A stretch of DNA of 64,000 bases from Carnobacterium iners (GTDB lineage Bacteria > Bacillota > Bacilli > Lactobacillales > Carnobacteriaceae): NCBI RefSeq assembly GCF_900177385.1, contig NZ_FXBJ01000002.1, positions 1,368,001-1,432,000 of the forward strand. Direction: 5' to 3'. Position numbers and translations under genes: made by a program. The notes under the pieces were generated by a model that was not told the origin of the DNA, did not search any database, and saw nothing but the letters and a program-made list of their open reading frames with translations. How positions within the stretch are numbered: the first letter of the stretch is position 1; each line of letters starts with the position of its first letter. Of the stretch, positions 46,044-55,216 are shown in pieces.

Positions 46044-47876
46044 GTGGAAAAAATAACGTATCATTCATGGAAAGAAGAGTATAAATCGCCATTTGGAGCG
46101 GTCAAAATCGGAAGCGACATACAGTTTCAGTTGGATTGTCAATTAGATGGTATTGAAACTATTTATTTGATCATTCATAAAGATTTTGGTGAAAGTTTTC
46201 AAATCGAAATGACGCCTATAAATCAGATAAGGTTTAAAACTGTTTTCACCACATCGAATGGTAGTGGTTTGTACTTCTACCATTTTAAAATTGAATATCA
46301 AGAAAACAGCCATGTAAGAACGATTTACTACGGAAACAATCAATGCAATCTTGGTGGAAAAGGAATTGTTTATTACGAGAAAGAAGATATTAAGCAGTAT
46401 CAATTAACGAGTTATCTTTTTGACGATCCAGCTCCAGGATGGTACCAAAATGGAGTAGCTTATCAATTGTTTGTAGATCGATTTTATAACGGCAATGAAA
46501 ACGGAGAAATAAAAGAATGTAAAAAAAATTCGTTTATTTATGCTACTCAAGAAGATTTACCTTTATATATAAAAAACGAAGCAGGCGAAATCATCCGTTG
46601 GGAATTTTTCGGCGGAAATTTATTAGGTATTATTAAAAAATTGCCTTATTTAGTTGAGTTGGGGATAACTATTTTATATCTTAATCCCATTTTTGAGGCG
46701 CGTAGCAACCATAAATACGATACAGCTGACTTCATGAAAATCGACCCCATGTTTGGAGATGAAGCACAATTTAGAGAATTAATTGCACAGTCTGAAAAAG
46801 TAGGGATAAAAATTATTTTAGATGGTGTATTCAATCATGTAGGGGCAGATAGTCGCTACTTTAACCAGTTTGACACGTATCCTAGTTTAGGAGCTTACCA
46901 ATCATTAGAAAGTCCTTACAAAGATTGGTTTATATTTAATCACTTTCCAACTGACTTTCGTTCGTGGTGGGGTATTAAGGATTTACCAACACTCAATAAA
47001 GAAAATAAAAAAGTAAAAGAGTTTATTTATGCAAATGATGAAAGTGTTATTCAATATTGGTCAAAAATGGGGATTGGCGGTTGGAGAATTGATGTGGCAG
47101 ACGAGCTAAGCGATGATTTCTTATTAGGAATTAGAAGAGGCATGGATAAATCTGCAGCCGATTTAGTCTTAATTGGAGAAGTATGGGAAGATGCGACTAA
47201 TAAAATTGCTTATGGAGAACGACGACATTATCTTGAGGGAGGCATTATGCACGGTGTAATGAACTACCCATTCAGAGATATCATCATCAGATTGTTGGAT
47301 AATCTAACAACGACACAAGAAGCTGTCTTCATGTGTATGAATTTAAAAGAAAATTATCCACCAGAAGCGTTAAAAAATAATTTGAACAATATTGGAAGTC
47401 ATGACACGACTAGAATTTTTACGGCTCTTCAATCAAATAGTGAAAAAGTGAAACAAGCGCTAGTATTGCTATTTGTTCTTCCAGGAGTACCCTGTATCTA
47501 TTACGGAGATGAAGTTGGTGTAGAAGGAGGGATGGATCCCGATAATAGACGACAATATCCTTGGGGCAATGAAAACAAAGATACTCAATCAGTTGTTAAA
47601 CAATTAATTGCATTAAGAAAAAATCAAAAAGCTTTAGTAGAGGGGTCATTCTATTCTTTTTCAACACATTATTTATTTATGGTTCTAAGGTATCTTTCTG
47701 ATGAGGAATATGTTCTTGTCTTAATTAATTCTACAGAAAAAGAGCAAGAATTTAAACCTAAAGATATCCTTTCAGATCATCATTTTGATTATAAAAGCTT
47801 TTTTAAACGACAAGCGATTGAAAATCAAATTATCTCAGCACAAGGAATAAAAATAGTGAAAAGTAGTCAATATTGA
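46044..47876 (+). CDS. GH13 glycosidase, neopullulanase/maltogenic amylase-like
   Basis: The 610-residue protein has an N-terminal beta domain (about residues 1-110) and a GH13 barrel. Motifs: DGVFNHVG, GGWRIDVADELS (nucleophile Asp), LIGEVWEDA (acid/base Glu) and NIGSHDTTRI (third Asp). The layout matches cyclomaltodextrinase/neopullulanase enzymes, which debranch or cut maltodextrins. GTG 46044 is chosen as start because AAAGGA is correctly spaced; an earlier in-frame TTG abuts glgP. In the operon it would finish glycogen breakdown by acting on limit dextrins. The precise bond specificity is unsure. Confidence 0.85.
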   Translation: MEKITYHSWKEEYKSPFGAVKIGSDIQFQLDCQLDGIETIYLIIHKDFGESFQIEMTPINQIRFKTVFTTSNGSGLYFYHFKIEYQENSHVRTIYYGNNQCNLGGKGIVYYEKEDIKQYQLTSYLFDDPAPGWYQNGVAYQLFVDRFYNGNENGEIKECKKNSFIYATQEDLPLYIKNEAGEIIRWEFFGGNLLGIIKKLPYLVELGITILYLNPIFEARSNHKYDTADFMKIDPMFGDEAQFRELIAQSEKVGIKIILDGVFNHVGADSRYFNQFDTYPSLGAYQSLESPYKDWFIFNHFPTDFRSWWGIKDLPTLNKENKKVKEFIYANDESVIQYWSKMGIGGWRIDVADELSDDFLLGIRRGMDKSAADLVLIGEVWEDATNKIAYGERRHYLEGGIMHGVMNYPFRDIIIRLLDNLTTTQEAVFMCMNLKENYPPEALKNNLNNIGSHDTTRIFTALQSNSEKVKQALVLLFVLPGVPCIYYGDEVGVEGGMDPDNRRQYPWGNENKDTQSVVKQLIALRKNQKALVEGSFYSFSTHYLFMVLRYLSDEEYVLVLINSTEKEQEFKPKDILSDHHFDYKSFFKRQAIENQIISAQGIKIVKSSQY

Positions 47877-47954
47877 TAAGGTTTTCCCCAATAAACAAGT
47901 TTATAGATATAATTTTTCTCTAACCTAATTCTAATAATAAAAAAATAATTAAAA

Positions 47955-47990
47955 AAAAAACAGATAAAACTCTTGCTTTATCTGTTTTTT
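47955..47990. terminator. Terminator of the glycogen operon
   Basis: AAAAAACAGATAAA pairs with TTTATCTGTTTTTT around an 8-nt loop. Confidence 0.88.
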
Positions 47991-48074
47991 CCCTGTATAT
48001 TATTAGAAAGTTCTCATTTAAATAGAATCTAATTCTAATTTGATTGAAAAAAACAACTAAAGGGGATTGGATAT

Positions 48075-49751
48075 ATGAAAAAGAAATGGTGGTACGCAAG
48101 TGCAGTATTATTAACAGCAAATTTATTGACTGCATGCGGAAATAATGAGAGCAACGATGCAACAGAAAGTTCAAAAGGATCGAATGATTCAAATTTAGCA
48201 GATGAGCAAGTTTTAAACTTAGTTGAAATCGCTGAATTGCCTACAGGGGATACAGCTCTTGCGACGGATACCGTCAGCTTTACTGTATTTAACCAAATTA
48301 ATGAAGGACTTTATCGTTTAGACAAAGACAGCCAGCCTATTCCGGCACTTGCTTCTGAAGAAGCTGTAATAAGTGAGGATGGATTAGAGTATAGCTTTAA
48401 ATTACAAGAAGGAGCAAAATGGTCTAACGGAGATCCTGTAACAGCCCAAGACTTTGTCTATGCATGGCAAAGAATTGTAAATCCTGATACCGCAGCACCT
48501 TATTCTTATTTATTTGATGGAATCAAAAATGCAGCTGCAATCATGGAAGGCGAAGTAGATAAAGAAACTTTAGGAGTAGAAGCAGTAGGAGATTATGAAT
48601 TTAAAGTAACGATGGAAAAACCAGTTCCATACTTTATCTCACTGATGGCATTTCCAACTTTCTTCCCACAAAACCAAGCTTTTGTTGAAGAACAAGCTGC
48701 TAATTATGGTACTTCTGCTGAGACAATGATTTTTAACGGACCATTTACTTTTAGTGAGTGGGATGGAACAAACTTAAATTGGTCATACGACAAAAATGAA
48801 GATTACTGGGATGCTGAAAATGTTATCTTAGATAAAATCAATGTTGAAGTTATCAAAGAAACCTCAACTGCTTTGAACTTATATGATTCTGGTCAATTGG
48901 ATCGTGTAAACTTAACAGGTGAGTTTGCAAAACAATTCCAAGGAAACGATGATTATATCGTTGAAACAGAAGCTAGGTCATCTTATCTGCAATTTAACCA
49001 AGAGAAAAATGGTGAAGAAACACCTTTAGCAAACCAAAGTTTACGTAAAGCAATTGCTACATCATTTGACCAAGAATTGTTAGCTAATGAAATCCTAGCA
49101 AATGGTTCTCAAGTATTAGGAGGGTTGGTTCCAGCTGATTTAGCTGAAAATCCAAATACACAAAAAGATTTCCGTGAAGAATCTGGAGACTACTTATCAT
49201 ATGACAAAGATGCTGCTTTAGAAAATTGGGAAAAAGCAAAAGCTGAACTCGGCGTTGATAGCGTAGAACTAGAATTACTTGGAGACGATGACGAAACAAA
49301 CAAAAAAATTGCAGCATACATGAAAGATCAGATTGAAACGAGCTTACCAGGCGTAAAAATCAAAGTCAAAAATGTTCCATTTAAAGTTCGTTTAGAGCTA
49401 CAAACTGAACAAAATTATGACTTCGCTTTAGGTGGATGGGGTGCAGACTTTGCGGATCCAGTAAACTTCATTGATTTGTTAATGACAGATAGCCCATACA
49501 ACAGATCAAGTTATAGCAACGCAAAATTTGATAAATTAGTTGAACTATCTAAGAATGAAAATGCTACGAATGTAGACGAACGTTGGAAAAACTTGTTAGA
49601 TGCAGAAAAAATTCTATTAGATGAAGCAGGAGTTGCACCTCTTTTCCAAAGAGCAGCAGCAACATTGCAAAAAACAAATGTAAAAGATATCTACAATCAT
49701 CAAGTAGGAGCAAAATACACGTATAAAAATGCTTATATTGAAGCAGAATAA
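48075..49751 (+). CDS. oppA: Oligopeptide ABC transporter substrate-binding lipoprotein
   Basis: The 558-residue protein has a lipoprotein signal (AVLLTANLLTACGN, Cys about 21) and the SBP_bac_5 fold with motifs such as FNQINEGLYRLD, DGLEYSFKLQEGAKWSNGDPV and AQDFVYAWQRIVNP. It captures peptides outside the cell. The matching permease and ATPase genes are absent here, so it is an orphan OppA that probably serves an Opp system encoded elsewhere or acts as a peptide/pheromone sensor. AGGGGATTGG precedes the ATG and a terminator follows. Confidence 0.9.
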   Translation: MKKKWWYASAVLLTANLLTACGNNESNDATESSKGSNDSNLADEQVLNLVEIAELPTGDTALATDTVSFTVFNQINEGLYRLDKDSQPIPALASEEAVISEDGLEYSFKLQEGAKWSNGDPVTAQDFVYAWQRIVNPDTAAPYSYLFDGIKNAAAIMEGEVDKETLGVEAVGDYEFKVTMEKPVPYFISLMAFPTFFPQNQAFVEEQAANYGTSAETMIFNGPFTFSEWDGTNLNWSYDKNEDYWDAENVILDKINVEVIKETSTALNLYDSGQLDRVNLTGEFAKQFQGNDDYIVETEARSSYLQFNQEKNGEETPLANQSLRKAIATSFDQELLANEILANGSQVLGGLVPADLAENPNTQKDFREESGDYLSYDKDAALENWEKAKAELGVDSVELELLGDDDETNKKIAAYMKDQIETSLPGVKIKVKNVPFKVRLELQTEQNYDFALGGWGADFADPVNFIDLLMTDSPYNRSSYSNAKFDKLVELSKNENATNVDERWKNLLDAEKILLDEAGVAPLFQRAAATLQKTNVKDIYNHQVGAKYTYKNAYIEAE

Positions 49752-49754
49752 TTA

Positions 49755-49805
49755 AAATAAAGAGCCTCAGCCACAGTCTTCATGTGGTTAAGGTTCTTTA
49801 TTTTT
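49755..49805. terminator. Terminator after oppA
   Basis: A long AT-flanked stem, AAAATAAAGAGCCT with AGGTTCTTTATTTT, plus an inner CCAC/GTGG. Confidence 0.82.
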
Positions 49806-49821
49806 AAAAGGATAATAAGAA

Positions 49822-50196
49822 TTAGTATAATAGCTCAGTTTCTCGAACAAGTTGGTAGTTTTTTTCGTCAGCTTCATCAAATAAGTTTAGCGTAGTAGGT
49901 GAAGTCTTAGTAACGATTAATTCATAGCCGAAATGATCCTTGAAAATTATTTTATCATTTTCAATAAAAACTAATTGACCGTTCATTAATTGACTATTTA
50001 GATAGATTTGCCGATTTTCTTTTATTTGAATAGACATTTCAATGGATGAATCAGGATCACAAACATGCCACTGACCAATGAAAAAGTTCAAAGGGTCTAA
50101 TTTCGTTTGAGATTTTTGAAATTTATTTATAATCGTAACTAATTTACTTACAAGTGTAAAACTGATGAATAATTTTATAAACAATTTTCGTTTCAT
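49822..50196 (-). CDS. DUF4828 family protein
   Basis: The 124-residue protein has a short hydrophobic N-terminus (KLFIKLFISFTLVSKLV) that may anchor it. The body, from DPLNFFIGQWHVCD onward with GYELIVTK, matches the DUF4828 family found in Lactobacillales. The function is unknown. The ribosome binding site is AAAAAGGAG on the minus strand. It is convergent with oppA and probably monocistronic. Confidence 0.7.
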   Translation of the reverse strand: MKRKLFIKLFISFTLVSKLVTIINKFQKSQTKLDPLNFFIGQWHVCDPDSSIEMSIQIKENRQIYLNSQLMNGQLVFIENDKIIFKDHFGYELIVTKTSPTTLNLFDEADEKNYQLVRETELLY

Positions 50197-50467
50197 TTTT
50201 CTATCTCCTTTTTAAAATAAGTGGCGGCTTAAAATAATACATTGGCGAGTTAACTAGAAAATCAATTAGTGTTATCATTATTATAACGCTATTTTATCTA
50301 GATATATAGAGACTAAAGTTGCAATTTGATAATAATATTGAGATGGTTTGATGACTGACTCTAAAGGTTAGAATAAAGAATTTAATTATTTTTTGAAAAG
50401 CTTGATTCTTTTTCGAAAAAAAGAGAAAATAAGAAACGTAAGTCAAGAAAAGAAAGAAGTGTATTTA

Positions 50468-51817
50468 ATGAATGTAATAAAATTTGGTGGAAGTTCTTTA
50501 GCTTCAGGAGAACAATTAAAAAAGGTCTTAAAAATTATTCTAGATGATCCAAACCGTAAAATAGTCGTTGTTTCGGCTCCGGGTAAACGTTCATCTAAAG
50601 ATAAAAAAGTAACAGACCTATTGATTAGTTTAGGTACAGCAGCACTACAAGGGCAAGATATAGAAGAAAAGATTGAGAAAGTGTTGTCTCGCTATCGTAT
50701 AATTGCTGAAGAATTGGAATTAGATTCAATGATAATAAAGGAAATAAAAGCTAATTTATTGTTGCTAGTGAATGGCGATAAGATAGCTTCAGATTATTAT
50801 TTAGATGCATTTAAAGCAAGTGGAGAAGACAATAACGCAAAACTTATCGCAGCTTATTTTAATAAAGAAGGCCTACCTGCTCGCTACGTTAATCCAAGAG
50901 AAGCAGGATTATATGTAACAGAGGAACCAGGTAATGCCCAGATTCTAGCTGAATCATACACTAATTTATATGAGTTACGCAAAATAAAAGAAATTATTAT
51001 TTTCCCAGGCTTTTTTGGTTACACTAAATCGGGAAAAATCTGCACTTTTTCACGAGGAGGTTCAGATATTACTGGTGCAATTTTAGCGAACGGTGTTCAA
51101 GCATCTTTATATGAAAATTTTACGGATGTAGATGCGATTTATGTAGCAAATCCATCAGTGGTAACGAATCCATGTGGAATCAAAGAATTAACTTATCGAG
51201 AAATGCGCGAATTGTCTTATGCTGGTTTTTCCGTTTTACATGATGAAGCACTGTATCCTGCTTTTAAACAGGGTATTCCTGTTCAAATAAAAAATACAAA
51301 TAATCCAAAGGCACCGGGTACGATTATTCTGAAAAAACGTCAACTTACTAATCAAGAAGTGGTTGGAATCGCAAGTTCTAATGGATTTTGTAGTATTTAT
51401 ATTGAAAAATATTTGATGAATCGTGAAATAGGTTTTGGTCGTCGTGTTCTTGAAATTCTAGAAGATCAAAAAGTGAGTTATGAGCATATGCCATCAGGAA
51501 TTGATGATTTAACTATTATTCTCAGAGAAAATCAATTGTCTACAGAGGGACACCACTTATTAGTAAGTCGATTAAAAAATGAACTTTCAGCTGATAGCGT
51601 CGTAGTTGAGAGTAACTTGGCGTTAATTATGATTGTAGGAGAAGGTATGCGCCAAAATAGTGGTACGATGTCTAAAGCAGCAACAGCGCTTACCAGAAAT
51701 CATATCAATATTGAAATGGTTAACCAAGGAGCATCTGAGGTTAGTTTTATGTTTGGTATTTCTGCAGACCAAGAAGAACAAGCTATTAAAGCTTTGTATC
51801 ACGCATTTTTTGAGTAG
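50468..51817 (+). CDS. Aspartate kinase
   Basis: Aspartokinase makes aspartyl phosphate for lysine, threonine, methionine and diaminopimelate. The 449-residue product starts MNVIKFGGSSLASGEQLKK (catalytic KFGGSS), and shows FSRGGSDITGAILA and YENFTDVDAIY. Two C-terminal ACT regions follow. I place the start at ATG 50468: the family N-terminus is MxVxKFGGSS, and the longer frame from 50393 would add 25 non-conserved residues. No lysine riboswitch or T-box is evident in 50197-50467. Similarity is to the long monofunctional class (YclM-like). Which isoform it is (feedback control) cannot be told. Confidence 0.9.
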   Translation: MNVIKFGGSSLASGEQLKKVLKIILDDPNRKIVVVSAPGKRSSKDKKVTDLLISLGTAALQGQDIEEKIEKVLSRYRIIAEELELDSMIIKEIKANLLLLVNGDKIASDYYLDAFKASGEDNNAKLIAAYFNKEGLPARYVNPREAGLYVTEEPGNAQILAESYTNLYELRKIKEIIIFPGFFGYTKSGKICTFSRGGSDITGAILANGVQASLYENFTDVDAIYVANPSVVTNPCGIKELTYREMRELSYAGFSVLHDEALYPAFKQGIPVQIKNTNNPKAPGTIILKKRQLTNQEVVGIASSNGFCSIYIEKYLMNREIGFGRRVLEILEDQKVSYEHMPSGIDDLTIILRENQLSTEGHHLLVSRLKNELSADSVVVESNLALIMIVGEGMRQNSGTMSKAATALTRNHINIEMVNQGASEVSFMFGISADQEEQAIKALYHAFFE

Positions 51818-51835
51818 TTTTTTTGAAAAAGTGGA

Positions 51836-51872
51836 CAAAAAGTGGTTAGGACATAATCCTGACCGCTTTTTG
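51836..51872. terminator. Bidirectional terminator between aspartokinase and the ATPase gene
   Basis: CAAAAAGTGGTTAGGA pairs with TCCTGACCGCTTTTTG; G-U pairs keep the stem. T-run on the plus side, A-run for minus. Confidence 0.85.
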
Positions 51873-51873
51873 T

Positions 51874-53763
51874 TTAGTTTATTTTGAATGAAGTAGGGCT
51901 TGTTTTTAATAATCTTAATCCGTTTAAAATGACTAGAATAGTACTACCTTCATGACCAACAACCCCTAAAGGTAAAGTAATAACTTGAAATAAATTACTA
52001 ATAATTAAAATAAGAATTACACTGACAGCAAAAATAATATTTTGTATCGTAATTTTTTTAAGGCGATTAGATAATTGATGGCTATAAGCCAGTTGATTTA
52101 AGTCGTTTTTCACAAGAACGACATCGGCAACATCCATTGCGATATCTGTTCCGGCACCCATTGCAATTCCTATGGAAGCATTTGCTAGAGCAGGTGCATC
52201 GTTAATGCCATCTCCAATCATCGCAATAGAACCGTACTTATCCTTTAACTCTTTGATTAATTCAGCTTTTTCATCAGGCAAACAATTTGCCCTAACTTCG
52301 TTAACGCCGACAATTGCGCCAACTGTTTTTGCTGTTGCAGGGTTATCACCAGTAATCATAACTGTATAAACACCTTGAGATTTAAAATAATCAACCATTT
52401 GCTTGGCTTCTTCTTTTGGCGTATCAATCAATCCGAAGTAAGCAACGACTTGATCATTCTTACTAATATAAATAACGGTTTTACCTTCTTCTTGCAGCGT
52501 TTCAGCTTTATTTATTAAAAGAGAGTTCTTTTCTATTAAAGCATACTCTTTTTTACCAATTTTCCATTCTTCACCGTACGCTCTACCAGATAATCCGTGA
52601 CCAGTATGATCTTTTAAATCTTTAATAACTAACTCGTGATTACTTGTTTCACTAAAAGCATTGACAATTGCATGAGCAATAGGATGTGTTGAAGTTTTTT
52701 CCATAGCTACACAAACATTTATAATCGTTTGTTTGTCTTCTTCAGGCTTAAAGAATGATTCTGTTACAACTGGTTTTCCTTCTGTAAGTGTTCCAGTCTT
52801 ATCAAAAGCAATGGCACGAATTTGGCCAAAGTTTTCAAGATAGGATCCACCTTTAAATAAAATCCCTTTACAAGCACTGTTTGAAATAGCAGATAGCGTT
52901 GCTGGAGCAGCAGAGGCTACTAGTGCGCAAGGAGAGGCGACCGTAAGCAATACCATGCCCCGATAGAAAGATTCGTTCCAGCCCCAATTTAAGATGAAAT
53001 AGAAAATAGCAATCATAACTGAGACAAAGATTAGCACAGAGATAACATATTTATTTTCAATTGCTTCAATCATGGTAGCTGTTTTAGAAGGTGTACTCTG
53101 TGCTTCATCAACCATTCTTAAAATTTTAGCGAATAAAGTATTAGAACTATCTTTAGAAACTTGAATGGTAATTCCTTCTTGTAAATTAATTGTTCCACCA
53201 ATCACTTCTTCGCCAGCAATTTTTTCTGAAGGAATAGACTCACCAGAAATAGCTGATTCATCGATTAATCCCTCTTTGCTTAGTAAAATACCATCAATAG
53301 GAATATTTGTTCCTTTGGCAACCATTAATTTATCTCCAATAGATAAAGAGGAAGTAGGTACTTCTTTAATAGAACCATCCGGTTGAATCATCTGTGCACT
53401 TTCTGGTGTCAGGTTCATTAATTCAGTGATAGCTTTAGTACTTTTGTTTGTTGCGTAAATTTCAAGTGAACCACTGAGGGAAAAGATAAAAATAAGTAAA
53501 GCTCCTTCCATCCAATAACCGATAGCTGAAGCTCCTAGTGCTGCTAAAACCATTAGTATATCAACATTTAATTTTTTATTATGGATGGTATCTTGTATTC
53601 CTTCTTTTGCTTGATGGAATCCTCCAATAATAAAAGAAGAAATATAAACTAGCGCTGCAATCGTACTATAGTCAGTAAATGTAAAAAACAGACCAATCGT
53701 AATGAGCAATCCACTAAGTATTGTTGCGATCATAGGCTTATTTTCTTTAAATAATAGGCTCAT
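51874..53763 (-). CDS. P1B-4 type metal-transporting ATPase (PfeT/FrvA-like ferrous iron exporter)
   Basis: The 629-residue P-type ATPase has SPC in the transport helix (ASPCALVASAAP), the phosphorylation motif DKTGTLTEG, HP in STHPIAHAI, and GDGINDAPALANASIGIAMG. No N-terminal heavy-metal-associated domain is present, and the last helix region reads HEGSTILVILNGLRLL. These features match the P1B-4 subgroup, which includes PfeT (ZosA) and FrvA. Start at ATG 53763 (MSLLFKENKP) is supported by AAAAGGAG and by the promoter, since the longer frame would start at the -10. Regulation: a PerR-like box overlaps the -35 and a Fur-like box lies upstream, as in Fe(II)-efflux pumps. Zinc or cobalt export remains an alternative. 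Confidence 0.88.
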   Translation of the reverse strand: MSLLFKENKPMIATILSGLLITIGLFFTFTDYSTIAALVYISSFIIGGFHQAKEGIQDTIHNKKLNVDILMVLAALGASAIGYWMEGALLIFIFSLSGSLEIYATNKSTKAITELMNLTPESAQMIQPDGSIKEVPTSSLSIGDKLMVAKGTNIPIDGILLSKEGLIDESAISGESIPSEKIAGEEVIGGTINLQEGITIQVSKDSSNTLFAKILRMVDEAQSTPSKTATMIEAIENKYVISVLIFVSVMIAIFYFILNWGWNESFYRGMVLLTVASPCALVASAAPATLSAISNSACKGILFKGGSYLENFGQIRAIAFDKTGTLTEGKPVVTESFFKPEEDKQTIINVCVAMEKTSTHPIAHAIVNAFSETSNHELVIKDLKDHTGHGLSGRAYGEEWKIGKKEYALIEKNSLLINKAETLQEEGKTVIYISKNDQVVAYFGLIDTPKEEAKQMVDYFKSQGVYTVMITGDNPATAKTVGAIVGVNEVRANCLPDEKAELIKELKDKYGSIAMIGDGINDAPALANASIGIAMGAGTDIAMDVADVVLVKNDLNQLAYSHQLSNRLKKITIQNIIFAVSVILILIISNLFQVITLPLGVVGHEGSTILVILNGLRLLKTSPTSFKIN

Positions 53764-53803
53764 CTCTTTTACTCCTTTTTTTATATTCATTAGATTTGAA
53801 TCT

Positions 53804-53833
53804 ATCATAACACAAATCTTCGCTAGATTGTAA
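53804..53833 (-). promoter_or_regulatory. Sigma-A promoter of the metal ATPase gene
   Basis: On the minus strand, TTACAA (53833-53828) and TATGAT (53809-53804) are 18 bp apart. The start codon lies about 40 nt further. Confidence 0.65.
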
Positions 53834-53842
53834 TGATTATAA
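53828..53842. promoter_or_regulatory. PerR-like box
   Basis: TTGTAATGATTATAA matches the PerR consensus TTATAATNATTATAA at all but one of the defined positions. It overlaps the -35 hexamer, so bound PerR would block transcription. Confidence 0.7.
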
Positions 53843-53848
53843 ACAACT

Positions 53849-53867
53849 GAGAATGATTATCGTTATC
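53849..53867. promoter_or_regulatory. Fur-like box
   Basis: GAGAATGATTATCGTTATC matches 16 of 19 positions of the classic Fur box. It lies just upstream of the PerR-like box, 6 bp away, on the far side of the -35, a position compatible with activation. Confidence 0.65.
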
Positions 53868-54068
53868 AATACAAATAATTAAATAGTTTTCTTTTATAAA
53901 TATAAGATTATATTCTAAAATTAATGAAATTTTATTTCATTTTTAACAAAAATAATATTTAACCTCTTTTATAATTTTAAATTATCTCCCTGATAATATT
54001 AATTAATCCTCTTTAATCACTGTTTTAATAGCGATTAAAAATAATTCAAAATTAATTAATAAAACGTG
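53868..54068 (+). other. AT-rich intergenic region before mupG
   Basis: Between the Fur-like box and the mupG promoter lies AT-rich sequence with several short inverted repeats. The best is the palindrome at 53923-53941. No small gene could be supported. Confidence 0.5.
53923..53941. promoter_or_regulatory. Candidate MurR operator
   Basis: AATGAAA and TTTCATT form a perfect 7-bp dyad around TTTTA. RpiR-type regulators bind such AT-rich palindromes. It lies about 130 bp before the mupG promoter, which is distant, so the assignment is weak. Confidence 0.35.
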
Positions 54069-54096
54069 TTGAAATTTTATTTTAAAGTGTTATGAT
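54069..54096 (+). promoter_or_regulatory. Promoter of the mupG-murQ-murP operon
   Basis: TTGAAA (54069-54074), a 16-bp spacer and TATGAT (54091-54096), 40 nt before the mupG start codon. ATAAAACGATTACA (54107-54120) resembles half of a catabolite-responsive element but does not meet the consensus at its first two positions. Confidence 0.65.
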
Positions 54097-54135
54097 TAAG
54101 TTATAAATAAAACGATTACATTGAGGTGGGATAGT

Positions 54136-55197
54136 ATGCTAGGAACTTCAATTTTTCTCGGGGAAGATCTTAATAATACCGTTAAAAAAAATTTACTTTC
54201 AATGAAAAAGCATGGATTTATAGGTATTTTTTCATCTTTGCATATTCCAGAAGATGAAAGCGCACACTACTCTAAACGATTGAAAGTCTTAGGAGAGTGG
54301 GCAACTGAATTAGAAATGGACGTTATGGTAGATATTTCTGGTTCTGTCTTATCAAAAGTAGGCTTATCTCTTGATAGACCACAAGAAATCTTAGCGATAG
54401 GGATAAAGGGAATTAGAATAGATTATGGTGTTAGCAATAAACAAATTAGTGATTTATCTCATTTCATGAAAGTATCTTTGAACGCTAGTACTCTTACAGA
54501 AACAGATTTAGTTGAATTAAAAAGAGAAGGAGCAAATTTCAACCATTTGGAAGCTTGGCACAATTATTATCCTAGACCAGAGACTGGTCTAGACAAAGAG
54601 AATTTCACAAAAAAAAATCAGTGGTTAAAGCAGCATGGATTTCGTATAGTAGCATTTGTTCCAGGAGACAATATACTAAGGGGACCTCTTTTTGAAGGAC
54701 TACCTTCACTCGAAAAACATCGTTATAGTCATCCATTAGATGCAGCTATTGAATTATTAATTGATTGTCTAGTAGATGATATTTATATTGGTGAACCAGG
54801 TTTAAAAAAGAAAACACAAAAGCAATTCCAGTCCTATTTCATAAAAGAAACGATGCTTTTATTTGCTGAACCGGAACAACAATCTATTTATGCTACTTTA
54901 GCGGTTGGTCTACACCAAAATAGATGGGACGCAGCAAGAGATGTCATACGCAGTGCTGATGCAAGATTGAAAAAAATAGATGACATCATTCCAGAATATT
55001 CATTGAATAGAAGAAAGGGAAGTATCACGATTGACAATCAAATCTATGGACGGTATATGGGAGAAATTCAAATTTGCTTAACTGATTTATCGAGAGATAA
55101 GAAAGTAAATGTTGTCGCTCAAATAGTTTCGGAAGACCTTTCTTTATTGAAATGGTGCAAAGGTGGGCAGTCATTTGAAATTATGTTAAATAAATAG
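54136..55197 (+). CDS. mupG: 6-phospho-N-acetylmuramidase (DUF871)
   Basis: MupG cuts MurNAc-6-phosphate from GlcNAc in phosphorylated wall disaccharides in the cytoplasm. The 353-residue protein belongs to DUF871, with an N-terminal TIM-barrel start (LGTSIFLGEDL) and motifs such as GFIGIFSSLHIPE, IGIKGIRIDYG, LNAST, NHLEAWHNYYPRPETGL and GLPSLEKHR. ATG 54136 follows GAGGTGGG. The order mupG-murQ-murP-murR equals the staphylococcal recycling operon. Confidence 0.9.
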   Translation: MLGTSIFLGEDLNNTVKKNLLSMKKHGFIGIFSSLHIPEDESAHYSKRLKVLGEWATELEMDVMVDISGSVLSKVGLSLDRPQEILAIGIKGIRIDYGVSNKQISDLSHFMKVSLNASTLTETDLVELKREGANFNHLEAWHNYYPRPETGLDKENFTKKNQWLKQHGFRIVAFVPGDNILRGPLFEGLPSLEKHRYSHPLDAAIELLIDCLVDDIYIGEPGLKKKTQKQFQSYFIKETMLLFAEPEQQSIYATLAVGLHQNRWDAARDVIRSADARLKKIDDIIPEYSLNRRKGSITIDNQIYGRYMGEIQICLTDLSRDKKVNVVAQIVSEDLSLLKWCKGGQSFEIMLNK

Positions 55198-55216
55198 TAA
55201 AAGAGGAGTTTATCAA

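Noticed and set aside
50197-50467. Lysine riboswitch or T-box before aspartokinase
   Set aside because: No conserved box, specifier loop or antiterminator was found.
54107-54120. Catabolite-responsive element before mupG
   Set aside because: The first two fixed positions do not match; only half of the consensus is present.
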